Below are positions 16,925-25,205 of a DNA stretch of 64,000 nt, one piece after another. The notes below the pieces were generated by a model, which saw nothing but the letters and a program-made list of their open reading frames with translations, did not search any database and had not been told where the DNA came from. The position numbers and the translations under genes were made by a program. Position 1 is the stretch's first letter. Each line of letters begins with the position of its first letter. The DNA is from Quadrisphaera sp. INWT6. GTDB taxonomy: Bacteria > Actinomycetota > Actinomycetes > Actinomycetales > Quadrisphaeraceae. The stretch lies in assembly GCF_015390235.1 (NCBI RefSeq), contig NZ_VUOH01000004.1, forward strand, positions 248,001 to 312,000. Direction: 5' to 3'.

Positions 16925-18157
16925 GTGAGCACCGCCTACGACGTCGACGCCCTGCGCTCCCGCTTCCCCTCCCTCGGCCCCGCCGGCGAGGGGTGGGCGC
17001 TGTTCGACGCGCCCGGCGGCACGCAGACGCCCCGCGAGGTGGGTGAGGCGGTGGCCGCCGCGCTGGTCGGGCCGCTGTCGAACCGGGGGACCTCCGCGCC
17101 GTCGCAGCGCAACGCCGAGGACGCCGTCGCCGCGTTCCGCGCCGCGGTGGGCGACCTGCTGGGGGCCGACCCGGCCGGCGTCGTCCACGGCCGCTCGGCC
17201 ACGGCGCTGACCTACGACTTCTCCCGCACCCTGGCCGCCACCTGGCCCGACGGCGCCGAGGTGGTGCTCTCCCGGCTCGACCACGACGCGAACGTCCGGC
17301 CCTGGGTGCAGGCCGCGGCGCGCGCGGGCGCGGTGGTGCGCTGGCTCGACGTCGACACCGCCACCGGTGAGCTGGTCATCGACGAGTCGGTGCTCACGGA
17401 GCGGACGGTGCTCGTCGCCGTCACGGGGGCCTCGAACCTGCTGGGCACCCGGCCCGACCTGGAGCGCATCGCAGCGGCGGCGCACGCCGTCGGCGCCCTG
17501 CTCTGGGTGGACGGCGTGCACGCCACCGCCCACCACCTGCCCGACCTGCGCTCGAGCGGGGCCGACTTCTGGGTCTGCTCGCCGTACAAGCTCCTCGGCC
17601 CCCACCACGGGGTGCTCGCGGCGCGCCCGGAGCTGCTGGAGCGCCTGCACCCCGACAAGCTCGCGCCGTCGACCGACGCGGTGCCCGAACGCTTCGAGCT
17701 GGGGACGCTGCCCTACGAGCACCTCGCCGGGACCACCGCCGCCGTCGACGTGCTCGCCTCCCTCGGCGTCGCGGCCCCGGGGGCGTCTCGGCGCGAGCGG
17801 CTGGTGGCGGCCTTCGAGGCGACCGACGCGCACGAGACCCGGCTGCGCGTCCGCACCGAGGAGGGGCTCGCGAGCCTCGGCGACGCCGCCGTCGTCCACA
17901 GCCGCGCGGAGCGCCGCACGCCGACGCTGTACTTCTCCACCCCCGGCCGCCCCGCCGGCGAGGTCGCCGCGGCGCTCGCGGCGCAGCGGGTGCTCGCGCC
18001 CGCGGGGCACTTCTACGCGTGGGAGCCCTTCGGGCGCCTGCGCACCGCCGGGGTCCTGGGCGACGACCCCCTGGGCGGCATCCGCGTCGGCATGGCCCCC
18101 TACACCAGCGACGACGACGTCACCCGCCTCCTCGACGCCCTCGCCACCGTCCTCTGA
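16925..18157 (+). CDS. Cysteine desulfurase-like class V aminotransferase
   Basis: 410-aa PLP enzyme of the SufS-like 'cysteine desulfurase-related' group. SNRGTSAPS and GRSATALTYDFSRTLA form the cofactor phosphate region, WVDGVHATAHHLPDL holds the Asp that contacts the pyridine nitrogen, and CSPYKLLGPHHG holds the Schiff-base Lys. I do not see an obvious catalytic-loop cysteine, so desulfurase activity is doubtful and another beta-elimination or epimerase-type reaction is possible. GTG 16925 is supported by CAGACT 7 nt upstream. The gene is followed by a perfect hairpin. Confidence 0.82.
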   Translation: MSTAYDVDALRSRFPSLGPAGEGWALFDAPGGTQTPREVGEAVAAALVGPLSNRGTSAPSQRNAEDAVAAFRAAVGDLLGADPAGVVHGRSATALTYDFSRTLAATWPDGAEVVLSRLDHDANVRPWVQAAARAGAVVRWLDVDTATGELVIDESVLTERTVLVAVTGASNLLGTRPDLERIAAAAHAVGALLWVDGVHATAHHLPDLRSSGADFWVCSPYKLLGPHHGVLAARPELLERLHPDKLAPSTDAVPERFELGTLPYEHLAGTTAAVDVLASLGVAAPGASRRERLVAAFEATDAHETRLRVRTEEGLASLGDAAVVHSRAERRTPTLYFSTPGRPAGEVAAALAAQRVLAPAGHFYAWEPFGRLRTAGVLGDDPLGGIRVGMAPYTSDDDVTRLLDALATVL

Positions 18158-18166
18158 CCCCGCCCC

Positions 18167-18226
18167 CGCCGTGATCATGGGCGGTCGGCCACCTCGGCAG
18201 GGTGGCGACCGCCCATGATCACGGCG
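18167..18226. terminator. Strong bidirectional hairpin, 21-bp perfect stem
   Basis: Bases 18167-18187 and 18206-18226 are perfect inverted complements with core GTGATCATGGGCGGTCG. The 18-nt loop can extend the pairing further through CCACC/GGTGG. It sits between the convergent aminotransferase and EamA genes and overlaps the last codons of the latter. Confidence 0.85.
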
Positions 18227-19199
18227 AGGGGGTGGCGAGCGGGGTCCTGGTCCAGCGGGGCAGGCGCAGGCGGCCCTGGGCCAGCAGCACGCTGACCACC
18301 ACGACCACCGCTCCGACCGGCTCGTTCCAGGTCAGGTGCTCGCCCAGGACCAGCACGCCTGCGACGACACCGACCACCGGCGTCAGGTACGTGACGCTCG
18401 AGGCCGCCAGCGACCCCCACTCCGCGAGCACCCGGGTGCTCCACACGTACGCGAGTCCGGTGCCCAGCGCGCCGAGCGCCACCAGGGCGCCGACAGCGGC
18501 GGCCGGGGGCGCGACCGCGGGCAGCACCGGGCCGCCGCCCACCACCGCCAGCACCCCGGCGAGCAGCAGCCCCAGCACCGCGGCGATCCCCACCTGGCCC
18601 GTCGCGACGGCCAGCGGCCCGTGCGCGTGCCGCCCGGTGACGAACCGCCGCATCCACGCGAACCCCGCGCCGTAGCAGGCGGTCGCGCCCAGGCACGCGG
18701 CCTGCGCCGGCAGGGAGCTCGCGAACGCGGCGTCGTCCACCACCCGCCACAGCCCCATGACGACGGCCACGCCCACCACGCCGAGCGCCACCCCCGCGAC
18801 CTGCCCGCGGGTGAGCCGCTCGCTGCGCACCGCGGCGGTGACGGCCAGCGCCGTCCAGATCGGGGTCGTGGCGTTGAGGATGGCCGACAGCCCCGACGGC
18901 AGGTGCTGCCCGGCCCACGAGTAGAGCAGGAACGGCGCGAGGCACAGCAGGACGCCGACGACGGCGAGGTGGCCGACGAGCGACCTCTCGCGGGGCCACG
19001 CCGTGCGGCTGACCGCCATGAGCACCACCAGGGTCAGCGCCCCCAGGGCGATGCGCCCGACCGCCACCTGCGTGACGTCGAAGCCCGTGAGGGCCACCTT
19101 GATGAGCAGGAAGCTGCTGCCCCAGACGAGGGCGAGCGCCGCGTACGCCGCGAGGACGCCGGCGCGGGGCCGAGTGGTGGGAGCGGTGGAGCTGGGCAC
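18219..19199 (-). CDS. EamA-family (DMT) permease
   Basis: 326-aa ten-helix drug/metabolite transporter of two EamA repeats, from YAALALVWGSSFLLIKVAL onward and from ACYGAGFAWMRRFVTG onward. WGSSFLLIK at the first helix and VTYLTPVVGVVAGVLVLGE in the last third are family hallmarks. It probably exports a small metabolite such as an amino acid; the substrate cannot be read. The gene is divergent from a LysR regulator with only 70 bp between, the typical arrangement for a transporter controlled by its neighbour. The start ATG is at 19199. Confidence 0.88.
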   Translation of the reverse strand: MPSSTAPTTRPRAGVLAAYAALALVWGSSFLLIKVALTGFDVTQVAVGRIALGALTLVVLMAVSRTAWPRERSLVGHLAVVGVLLCLAPFLLYSWAGQHLPSGLSAILNATTPIWTALAVTAAVRSERLTRGQVAGVALGVVGVAVVMGLWRVVDDAAFASSLPAQAACLGATACYGAGFAWMRRFVTGRHAHGPLAVATGQVGIAAVLGLLLAGVLAVVGGGPVLPAVAPPAAAVGALVALGALGTGLAYVWSTRVLAEWGSLAASSVTYLTPVVGVVAGVLVLGEHLTWNEPVGAVVVVVSVLLAQGRLRLPRWTRTPLATPSP

Positions 19200-19257
19200 G
19201 ACGACGAGCCTGCCCCCCGCGCGCGCCTCGGCGCCAAGAACCGCGCCGCGTCATCCA

Positions 19258-19263
19258 TAAGAT
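19258..19263 (+). promoter_or_regulatory. Candidate -10 box for a leaderless LysR transcript
   Basis: TAAGAT ends exactly 6 nt before the CTG at 19270. The same hexamer-to-start spacing is seen at about twenty other genes here. Its TAA is also an in-frame stop, which excludes any further upstream start for the LysR gene. Confidence 0.5.
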
Positions 19264-19269
19264 CTCCCT

Positions 19270-20154
19270 CTGGCTCTGACCCCAGCGCAGCTGCGCGCCC
19301 TGGCGGCGGTGGAGCGCCACGGGTCGTTCTCCGCGGCGGCCGACGCGCTGCGCGTGTCCCAGCCGGCGGTCTCCGGAGCGGTGAAGGCGCTGGAGGTCGA
19401 GGTCGGCGGGGTGGTCCTCGACCGGCGCTCCGGCCGGCTCACCGACCTGGGCTCCGCGGTGCTGCCGCACGCGCTCGCGGCCCTCGCGTCGCTGGACGCC
19501 GTGGTCGCCGCCGCTGCCGAGCACCGGGGCGCACCGCACGGCACCGTGCGGCTGGCGGTCGTGCCGTCGGTGAGGGCGGGCCTCGTACCGCGCCTGCTCC
19601 AGACCTGGGCGCAGCAGCTCCCCGCGGTCACCGTCGAGGTGGTCGAGGGCGACGACCCCGAGCTGCCCGACTGGCTCGACGCCGGCCTGGCCGACGCCGC
19701 GGTGCTCGTCGACCCCGACGACCGCGACCTCGGCCCCGGCGCCGTCGAGCTCGCCGGCGACCTCCTGCGCGCCGTCGTCCCCGCTGACCACCCGCTGGCG
19801 GTGCGGGCGTCGGTGCACCTCGAGGAGCTCGTGGCGGAGCGCCTGCTCTCCAGCGGCGGGGGGTGCCAGGTGCAGCTGAGGGCGCTGCACCGCTCGACGG
19901 GCCTGCCGTTCCGCCCGGTCGCCGAGGTGGCGGGGCTGCCGTCGCTGCTGGCGATGGTCGCGCGAGGAGACGGCGTCGCCGTCGTCCCCGAGCTGGCGGC
20001 GCCGCTCGTGCCTCGCGGGGCGCGCCTGGTGCCGCTGGAGCCCGAGCTGCGCCGCCGCCTGGTGCTGACCGGGCCGCCGCCCAGCGCGGGGCGGGAGCAG
20101 CACCCGCTCGTCGGCGCGCTCCTGACCGCGGCGGGTGGTGGGGGCGCGGGCTAG
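19270..20154 (+). CDS. LysR-family transcriptional regulator, probable CTG start
   Basis: About 294 aa if it begins at CTG 19270. LTPAQLRALAAVERHGSFSA is the conserved first helix of LysR proteins, and the HTH continues with ALRVSQPAVSGAVKALE. An in-frame TAA at 19258 leaves only CTG 19270 or 19276 to include this helix. The first ATG/GTG-type start (GTG 19309) would delete it. The effector domain (residues 95-290) has normal LysR composition with SLLAMVARGDGVAVVPELAA near the end. It is divergent from the EamA permease, its likely target. It is followed by an LLM gene 9 bp downstream that has its own -10 box. Confidence 0.85.
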   Translation: MALTPAQLRALAAVERHGSFSAAADALRVSQPAVSGAVKALEVEVGGVVLDRRSGRLTDLGSAVLPHALAALASLDAVVAAAAEHRGAPHGTVRLAVVPSVRAGLVPRLLQTWAQQLPAVTVEVVEGDDPELPDWLDAGLADAAVLVDPDDRDLGPGAVELAGDLLRAVVPADHPLAVRASVHLEELVAERLLSSGGGCQVQLRALHRSTGLPFRPVAEVAGLPSLLAMVARGDGVAVVPELAAPLVPRGARLVPLEPELRRRLVLTGPPPSAGREQHPLVGALLTAAGGGGAG

Positions 20155-20163
20155 CGTGGCGGG

Positions 20164-21195
20164 GTGCCAGCTCAGGGAGAGCCGCTGGAGCGGCTCGGCT
20201 TCCTCACCATCGGGACCTTCGCCGAGGACGACCCGGGCCCCGGCCACGAGGAGGTCCTGCGCGTCATCGAGCTCGGCGAGCGCCTCGGGTACGACTCCGC
20301 CTGGCTGCGCCACCGCCACCTCCAGCCCGGCATCTCCTCACCGGTCGCCGTGCTCGCGGCCGCCACGCAGCGCACCACCCGCATCGAGCTGGGAACGGCC
20401 GTCACGCCGCTGGGGTTCGAGAACCCGCTGCGCGTCGCCGAGGACTGGGCCACGGTCGACGTTCTCGCGCGCGGGCGGCTGAACCCGGGGTTCTCCACCG
20501 GCACCCCGATGCGCTACGACGACGTGTGGGAGTCGCTCTACCCCGACACCGCCGAGCTGGAGGACTTCAGCCACCGCCGCGGCGAGCGGCTCCTCGCCCT
20601 GCTGCGCGGGGCGACGGCGGGCACGGCGGGCGTGCAGGGCAGCGAGGTGTTCTCCTCGCGGGTGCAGCCCCACGTACCGACGCTCGCGGCGCGCACCTGG
20701 TGCGGCGCGGGCAGCCTCGCCTCGGCGCAGTGGGCGGGGGAGCAGGGGCTGAACCTGCTGACGTCCTCGGTGGTGCGCGCTCCTGCCGACGAGCCGCTGG
20801 GCGGGTGGGACTTCGCCGCGATCCAGGCCGAGCAGGTGCGGGCCTTCCGCGCGGCGCACCCCGACGGGGAGCGGGCGCGGGCGTCGCAGGGGCTGGTGGT
20901 CGTCCCGACCGACTCGGCCACGCCCGCGCAGGCGGCGCGGTACCGCGAGTACGCCGCCGCGCGCGACGAGCGGACGGCCGCCCCCGTGGGGCCGGGGCGC
21001 CTGCTCTTCGCGCGGGACCTCGTCGGCACCTCCGAGGAGATCGCCGACCAGCTCTGGGAGCACGCCGGCTTCCGCGAGGTGCGGGAGGCGGTGTTCGCGC
21101 TGCCGTTCAGCTTCGAGCGCGAGGACTACGAGCAGATCCTCACCGACGTCGCCGAGCGGCTCGGACCGCTGCTGGGGTGGTCGCCCGGGAGCTGA
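20164..21195 (+). CDS. LLM-class flavin-dependent oxidoreductase
   Basis: 343-aa luciferase-like monooxygenase, usual length. LGFLTIGTF, SAWLRHRHLQPGISSPVAVL and RIELGTAVTPLGFENPLRVAED are the N-terminal barrel motifs, and GRLNPGFSTGTP forms the flavin-binding region. It resembles the group annotated as 'LLM class flavin-dependent oxidoreductase' acting on small organic or sulfur compounds; substrate unknown. GTG 20164 is supported by TAGCGT exactly 6 nt upstream, so it may be transcribed separately from the LysR gene. A hairpin spans its stop codon. Confidence 0.87.
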   Translation: MPAQGEPLERLGFLTIGTFAEDDPGPGHEEVLRVIELGERLGYDSAWLRHRHLQPGISSPVAVLAAATQRTTRIELGTAVTPLGFENPLRVAEDWATVDVLARGRLNPGFSTGTPMRYDDVWESLYPDTAELEDFSHRRGERLLALLRGATAGTAGVQGSEVFSSRVQPHVPTLAARTWCGAGSLASAQWAGEQGLNLLTSSVVRAPADEPLGGWDFAAIQAEQVRAFRAAHPDGERARASQGLVVVPTDSATPAQAARYREYAAARDERTAAPVGPGRLLFARDLVGTSEEIADQLWEHAGFREVREAVFALPFSFEREDYEQILTDVAERLGPLLGWSPGS

Positions 21196-21221
21196 CCACC
21201 CCAGCAGGCGAGGTGGTCAGC
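21191..21221. terminator. Bidirectional hairpin overlapping two stop codons
   Basis: GCTGACCACC (21191-21200) pairs perfectly with GGTGGTCAGC (21212-21221) over an 11-nt loop. The left arm contains the stop of the LLM gene and the right arm that of the convergent exonuclease gene. Confidence 0.7.
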
Positions 21222-21813
21222 GGGGCAGGTGCCCCAGGCGGACGGCGCCGGCCCTCGCGGCCAGGCCCAGCAGCACGCCCGCGGTGGCGCGGGCGTCCGC
21301 GCCGGCCTCGTGCAGCGTGAAGCGGGGCAGGCCGAGGGCGGCGGCGACGTCGGGCAGCGCCGAGCTGTGCAGGCCCAGCACCTCGCGGGCGATCGTCTCG
21401 GTGCAGTGCCACTCCCACGACGGGGCGGCGACCTCGGCGACCTCGCAGGCGCGCGCCAGGTGCGCGGCGTCGGCCTCGGCGTCGTGCGCCACGACGGGCA
21501 GGTCGCCCACGAAGGCGCTGACCGTCTCGAAGAGGTCGGCGAACGACTGCGCGTGGTACAGGTCGCCCAGCTGCAGCTTGTTCGCGGCCATGTGGCGGTA
21601 GTCGGCCTCGCCGAACGCGCCGTCGGGGCGGCACAGCGCGGAGTACTCGTCGACGACGGCACCGCCGCGCACCACGGCCAGTCCCACCGCGCAGACCGAG
21701 CCCTCGCGGTTGTTCCAGGTCTCGACGTCGACGGCGACGAAGTCGAAGCCGCTCAGGTCGCGGCGCTGGTGGGGGACGGGGGCGGTGCGCACCGCAGCGG
21801 AGGGGGAGGTCAT
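21217..21813 (-). CDS. DEDDh-type 3'-5' exonuclease, DnaQ-like
   Basis: 198-aa exonuclease-fold protein. The acidic motifs are intact: VDVETWN (Asp, Glu), VVAHDAEADAAHLA (Asp) and LHEAGADARATAGV (His, Asp). GSVCAVGLAVV follows the first motif as in DnaQ epsilon-like enzymes. It probably removes nucleotides from single-stranded or mismatched DNA or RNA ends; it is a stand-alone domain not linked to a polymerase. ATG 21813 gives a 20-residue lead before the core. The contrast with the degenerate exonuclease at 52295 is useful: there two of these five residues are lost. Confidence 0.88.
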   Translation of the reverse strand: MTSPSAAVRTAPVPHQRRDLSGFDFVAVDVETWNNREGSVCAVGLAVVRGGAVVDEYSALCRPDGAFGEADYRHMAANKLQLGDLYHAQSFADLFETVSAFVGDLPVVAHDAEADAAHLARACEVAEVAAPSWEWHCTETIAREVLGLHSSALPDVAAALGLPRFTLHEAGADARATAGVLLGLAARAGAVRLGHLPR

Positions 21814-21935
21814 GGGCGGACGTCCTTCAGGCAGGGGCCGGCCCGGGGCTCGGGTCGATCTCGCACCGGGCATCGGGGACGCCCCCGACCCGGTTGAGCC
21901 CAAGATCGTCACGCCCACCCGGTCGCAGCAGCGCG

Positions 21936-22472
21936 TCAGCCGTTCAGCCGCAGGAGCCCCGGCACGGCGTCGGGTGCGAAGCCGCGCTCGCGGAGCAGCG
22001 CCGCCACCGCCGGGTGCGACGGCACCGGGCTGACCACCCGCCGGGCGCTCCCGACGGCGGCCAGCGCCGCGCCGACCAGGGCAGCAGCGCCCGCGAGCTG
22101 CTGGGGCGGCAGCAGCACCCAGGCGGTCTGCGCCTCCCGCGCCTCACCGCCGGGCAGGGGGTCGAGCCCCAGCTGCACGTGCGCCATCCACGCCATGGCG
22201 CTGACGTCCGGGTGCCCGCCCGGCGGCAGCAGCGCCGCCGCTGAGGTGAGCGGGCCACGACCGTGCCGCGCGCGCAGCACCCACAGCCCGCCGGACGTCA
22301 GCGACAGGTGCGCGAGCCCGAGCCGCAGCAGGCCCTCGGACTCCCCGGCGTCCGCGACCACCCCCGCCGGCGGCTGCACCAGGCGCGCCGCCGCGTTGAC
22401 GTCACCCAACGACCCCCGCTCCACGACGACGCGTGCGGTGTCGGCCGGTGTCGTCAGAGGCGTCGTCGTCAT
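21936..22472 (-). CDS. Hypothetical protein, possibly GNAT-like
   Basis: 178-aa protein. The second half reads like an acetyltransferase tail (PPQQLAGAAALVGAALAAVG, SHPAVAALLRERGFAPDAVP, a common GNAT ending where an aromatic or LGF motif is expected). The classic acetyl-CoA loop (R/Q-x-x-G-x-G/A) is not evident, so activity is uncertain. ATG 22472 gives MTTTPLTT and seems the natural start. The gene is divergent from the DNA ligase gene, 81 bp between starts. Confidence 0.6.
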   Translation of the reverse strand: MTTTPLTTPADTARVVVERGSLGDVNAAARLVQPPAGVVADAGESEGLLRLGLAHLSLTSGGLWVLRARHGRGPLTSAAALLPPGGHPDVSAMAWMAHVQLGLDPLPGGEAREAQTAWVLLPPQQLAGAAALVGAALAAVGSARRVVSPVPSHPAVAALLRERGFAPDAVPGLLRLNG

Positions 22473-22553
22473 CACCACACCGTCGGCCCGCGGGCTGTGA
22501 GCCGGCTGGGCGGTCCGCATGCGCCCGCTGCGACCACCGGCCACGATCAGCGG

Positions 22554-24113
22554 GTGCTGCTCAGCGAGGTCGTCGACGCGTCGCGCGAGGTGGGCGCCAC
22601 GCGCTCGCGGACCGCCAAGACGCGGGTGGTGGCCGCGCTGCTGGCGCGCGCCGAGCCGGCCGAGTGCGCGGTGGTCGCGAGCTGGCTGGCGGGGGAGCCG
22701 CGCCAGCGCAAGGTCGGCGTGGGGTGGCGCACCCTGAGCTCCCACGCCGAGCCGGCGCCGGGCACGACGACGGCGGAGGGGAGCGCCCCGCTCGACGTCG
22801 TCGCCGTCGACGCGCTGCTCGACGGGCTCGCCACCACCGCCGGGGCCGGCGCCGCCGCCCGCCGCGGCGCGCTGCTCGACGAGCTGTTCGCCCCCGCGAC
22901 GGCCGACGAGCGCTCCTTCCTCGTGCGCCTCCTCACCGGCGAGCTGCGCCAGGGTGCGCTGGAGGCCGTGGTGCTCGACGCCGTGGCGCAGGCCTCCGGC
23001 GCTCCGGCGGCGCTGGTCCGGCGGGCGGCGATGCTGTCCGGGAGCCTGCCCACCACCGCGCACGCGGCGCTCAACGGCGGGGCGGAGGCGCTGGAGGCGG
23101 TGCGCCTGGAGGTCGGCCGGCCGGTGCACCCGATGCTCGCGAGCCCCGGCGGCACGCTGGAGGACGTGCTCGCCGACGCCGCGCAGCGCGCCCTCGACGT
23201 CGTCGTCGAGCCCAAGCTCGACGGCGCCCGGATCCAGGTGCACCTCGACCGCGGCGCCGACGTGCCGGTGCGGGTGTGGACGCGCACTCTCCGCGAGGTC
23301 ACCGACGGCCTGCCCGAGGTGGCCGCGCAGGTGCTCGCGCTGCCCTGCGAGACCGCGGTGCTCGACGGCGAGACCCTCGCCCTGGACGACGACGGCCGCC
23401 CCCGCCCGTTCCAGGACACGATGAGCCGCTTCGGCAGCGACGAGGGCTCGGAGGTGCTGCTCTCCCCGTTCTTCTTCGACCTGCTGCACCTCGACGGGCG
23501 CGACCTGCTCGACGAGCCCCTCGCCGCCCGCCTCGTCGCGCTCGACGGGCTGCTCGCCGCCCCCGGGCACGCGCCGCTGCGGATGCCCGGAGCCCGGGGG
23601 GCCAGCGCTGACGAGGCCGCCGCCGTGCTGGAGCGGGCCCTGGCCGACGGCCACGAGGGCGTCGTCGTCAAGGACCTCGCGGCGCCCTACGCCGCCGGCC
23701 GCCGCGGCCGCGCCTGGCAGAAGGTGAAGCCGGTGCACACCCTCGACCTGCTGGTCGTGGGCGCCGAGTGGGGCTACGGGCGGCGCACCGGCTCGCTGTC
23801 GAACATCCACCTCGCTGCCCGCGACCCCGGCGGCGGCGCGCCGCTGGTGGTCGGCAAGACGTTCAAGGGCATGACCGACGCGCTGCTCGCCTGGCAGACC
23901 GCGACCTTCCCGGGCCTCGCGACCGCCGAGCACCGCTGGGGACTGGAGCTGCGGCCGGAGCTGGTGGTCGAGGTGGCCGTCGACGGCGCCCAGCGCAGCA
24001 CCCGCTACCCCGGCGGTGTGGCGCTCCGGTTCGCCCGGGTGCTGCGCTACCGCCCCGACAAGACCGCCGACCAGGCCGACGACGTCGAGGCGGTGCGCGC
24101 CCTGCTCGTCTAG
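22554..24113 (+). CDS. ligB: ATP-dependent DNA ligase (LigB-type)
   Basis: 519-aa ATP-dependent DNA ligase, the length of mycobacterial LigB. An N-terminal DNA-binding region (residues 1-190) is followed by the nucleotidyltransferase core with the adenylated Lys in EPKLDGARIQVH (motif I), LDGETLAL (III), DLLHLDGRDL (IIIa), HEGVVVKD (IV) and WQKVKPVHTLDLLV (V). The OB-fold domain follows (GKTFKGMTDALLAWQT, RYRPDKTADQAD). It seals nicks in duplex DNA, presumably in repair, beside the essential NAD-dependent LigA. GTG 22554 has CACGAT exactly 6 nt upstream. Confidence 0.93.
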   Translation: MLLSEVVDASREVGATRSRTAKTRVVAALLARAEPAECAVVASWLAGEPRQRKVGVGWRTLSSHAEPAPGTTTAEGSAPLDVVAVDALLDGLATTAGAGAAARRGALLDELFAPATADERSFLVRLLTGELRQGALEAVVLDAVAQASGAPAALVRRAAMLSGSLPTTAHAALNGGAEALEAVRLEVGRPVHPMLASPGGTLEDVLADAAQRALDVVVEPKLDGARIQVHLDRGADVPVRVWTRTLREVTDGLPEVAAQVLALPCETAVLDGETLALDDDGRPRPFQDTMSRFGSDEGSEVLLSPFFFDLLHLDGRDLLDEPLAARLVALDGLLAAPGHAPLRMPGARGASADEAAAVLERALADGHEGVVVKDLAAPYAAGRRGRAWQKVKPVHTLDLLVVGAEWGYGRRTGSLSNIHLAARDPGGGAPLVVGKTFKGMTDALLAWQTATFPGLATAEHRWGLELRPELVVEVAVDGAQRSTRYPGGVALRFARVLRYRPDKTADQADDVEAVRALLV

Positions 24114-24118
24114 TCCGC

Positions 24119-25093
24119 TCAGCCCGCGGCGGGCATCCCGCCGTCGGCGGCGGGAGCGGCGTCACCGCTGCCGGACGAGCCGGAGCCGGAGTCCGACCCG
24201 GAGCCCGACCCTGAGCCCGAGGCGGGGGCCGGTGCGGCGGTCGGGGCGGGGGCGCTGTCCTGGGCGGGCATCCCCGCCGCGTCGGCGGTGGCGGGCTCGT
24301 CACCGTTCGTCGAGGGCCGCGCGGAGGGCTGCGCCGCAGCCGAGGGCCGGGCCGAGGCGACGGCGGACGCGGCGCTCTGGGCGGTCTGCGCGGCTCCGGT
24401 GGCGGCCTCGCGGGCCTGGTCGGCGGTGGCCGCGGCCTGCTCGAGCCCGGCCTGGACCTGCTCGGCGGTCGACAGCTGCTGCTCGGCGGTCTGCTGCGCC
24501 TGGTCCGCGACCGAGGTCACGCCCCCGACCGCACCACCGACGGCGCCGGCGGCGGGGCCGCTCGTGGAGGAGCCGAGCACGAAGCCGATCGCGCCTGAGA
24601 GCAGGACGGCGACGGCCACGAGCACCCAGGTCCAGGCCGAGGTCCGCTGGGGCGCGCGGTCGACGTCGTACCGGTCGTCGTAGCGGGTGCCGTAGCGCTC
24701 GTCGCCCTGGTCGTCGGCGGCGGCGTCGTCGTCGTCGTAGTGGTCGTCGTAGGCGTCGGCGTAGTAGCCGTCGACGTCCTGCAGCTGCGGGCGCACGGGG
24801 GCGGCGGACGGAGCCGGAGCCGCGAAGCGCGGGACCACGACCGGGGCCGCGGGCGCGGCGGCGGGCGCGGCGGCGGGCGCGGCGGCGGGGGCGGCGACGG
24901 TCGCCTCGGCGGCCATCGCGGCGCGGCGGTCGCGGCGGCGGACCACCGGCTCCGGCTCGGGGTCGAGGAGGTGCTCGCCCTCGGGCAGGCCCAGCTCGGT
25001 CCACGACGGGTAGCGCGGGGCGGGGACGGACGAGCGCGCCTGGAGGGCGGTCTCGGCGAACACCGTGAGGTCGATCGAACGGTCGCGTGCCAC
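24119..25093 (-). CDS. Single-pass membrane protein with low-complexity tails
   Basis: 324-aa protein of unknown function. An N-terminal motif (DRSIDLTVFAETALQARSSV) is followed by a proline-rich stretch and an Ala-Pro repeat (AAAPAAAPAAAP). An acidic Asp/Tyr-rich stretch and one transmembrane helix follow (about residues 158-180, WVLVAVAVLLSGAIGFVLGS). The outer part is Ala/Gln-rich with coiled-coil potential (TAEQQLSTAEQVQAGLEQAA) and then a Gly-Ser repeat. It converges on the ligase gene with 5 bp between stops. A cell-envelope role is a guess based on architecture only. Confidence 0.75.
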   Translation of the reverse strand: MARDRSIDLTVFAETALQARSSVPAPRYPSWTELGLPEGEHLLDPEPEPVVRRRDRRAAMAAEATVAAPAAAPAAAPAAAPAAPVVVPRFAAPAPSAAPVRPQLQDVDGYYADAYDDHYDDDDAAADDQGDERYGTRYDDRYDVDRAPQRTSAWTWVLVAVAVLLSGAIGFVLGSSTSGPAAGAVGGAVGGVTSVADQAQQTAEQQLSTAEQVQAGLEQAAATADQAREAATGAAQTAQSAASAVASARPSAAAQPSARPSTNGDEPATADAAGMPAQDSAPAPTAAPAPASGSGSGSGSDSGSGSSGSGDAAPAADGGMPAAG

Positions 25094-25205
25094 GGGTCCC
25101 CCTGGTCGGTGCGGTCCGGCGCCCTCGTGGTGGCCGGTGGTGGCTGGTCGCGATCACGGTAGGTCGGGCGCGAGCGATCCCGTCGGCGCCACGCCGCGCG
25201 GGATC

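Noticed and set aside
24840-24900. Short GC-rich repeats considered as a possible CRISPR-like or minisatellite array
   Set aside because: They encode the Ala-Pro repeats of the membrane protein at 24119-25093; no spacers and no cas genes.
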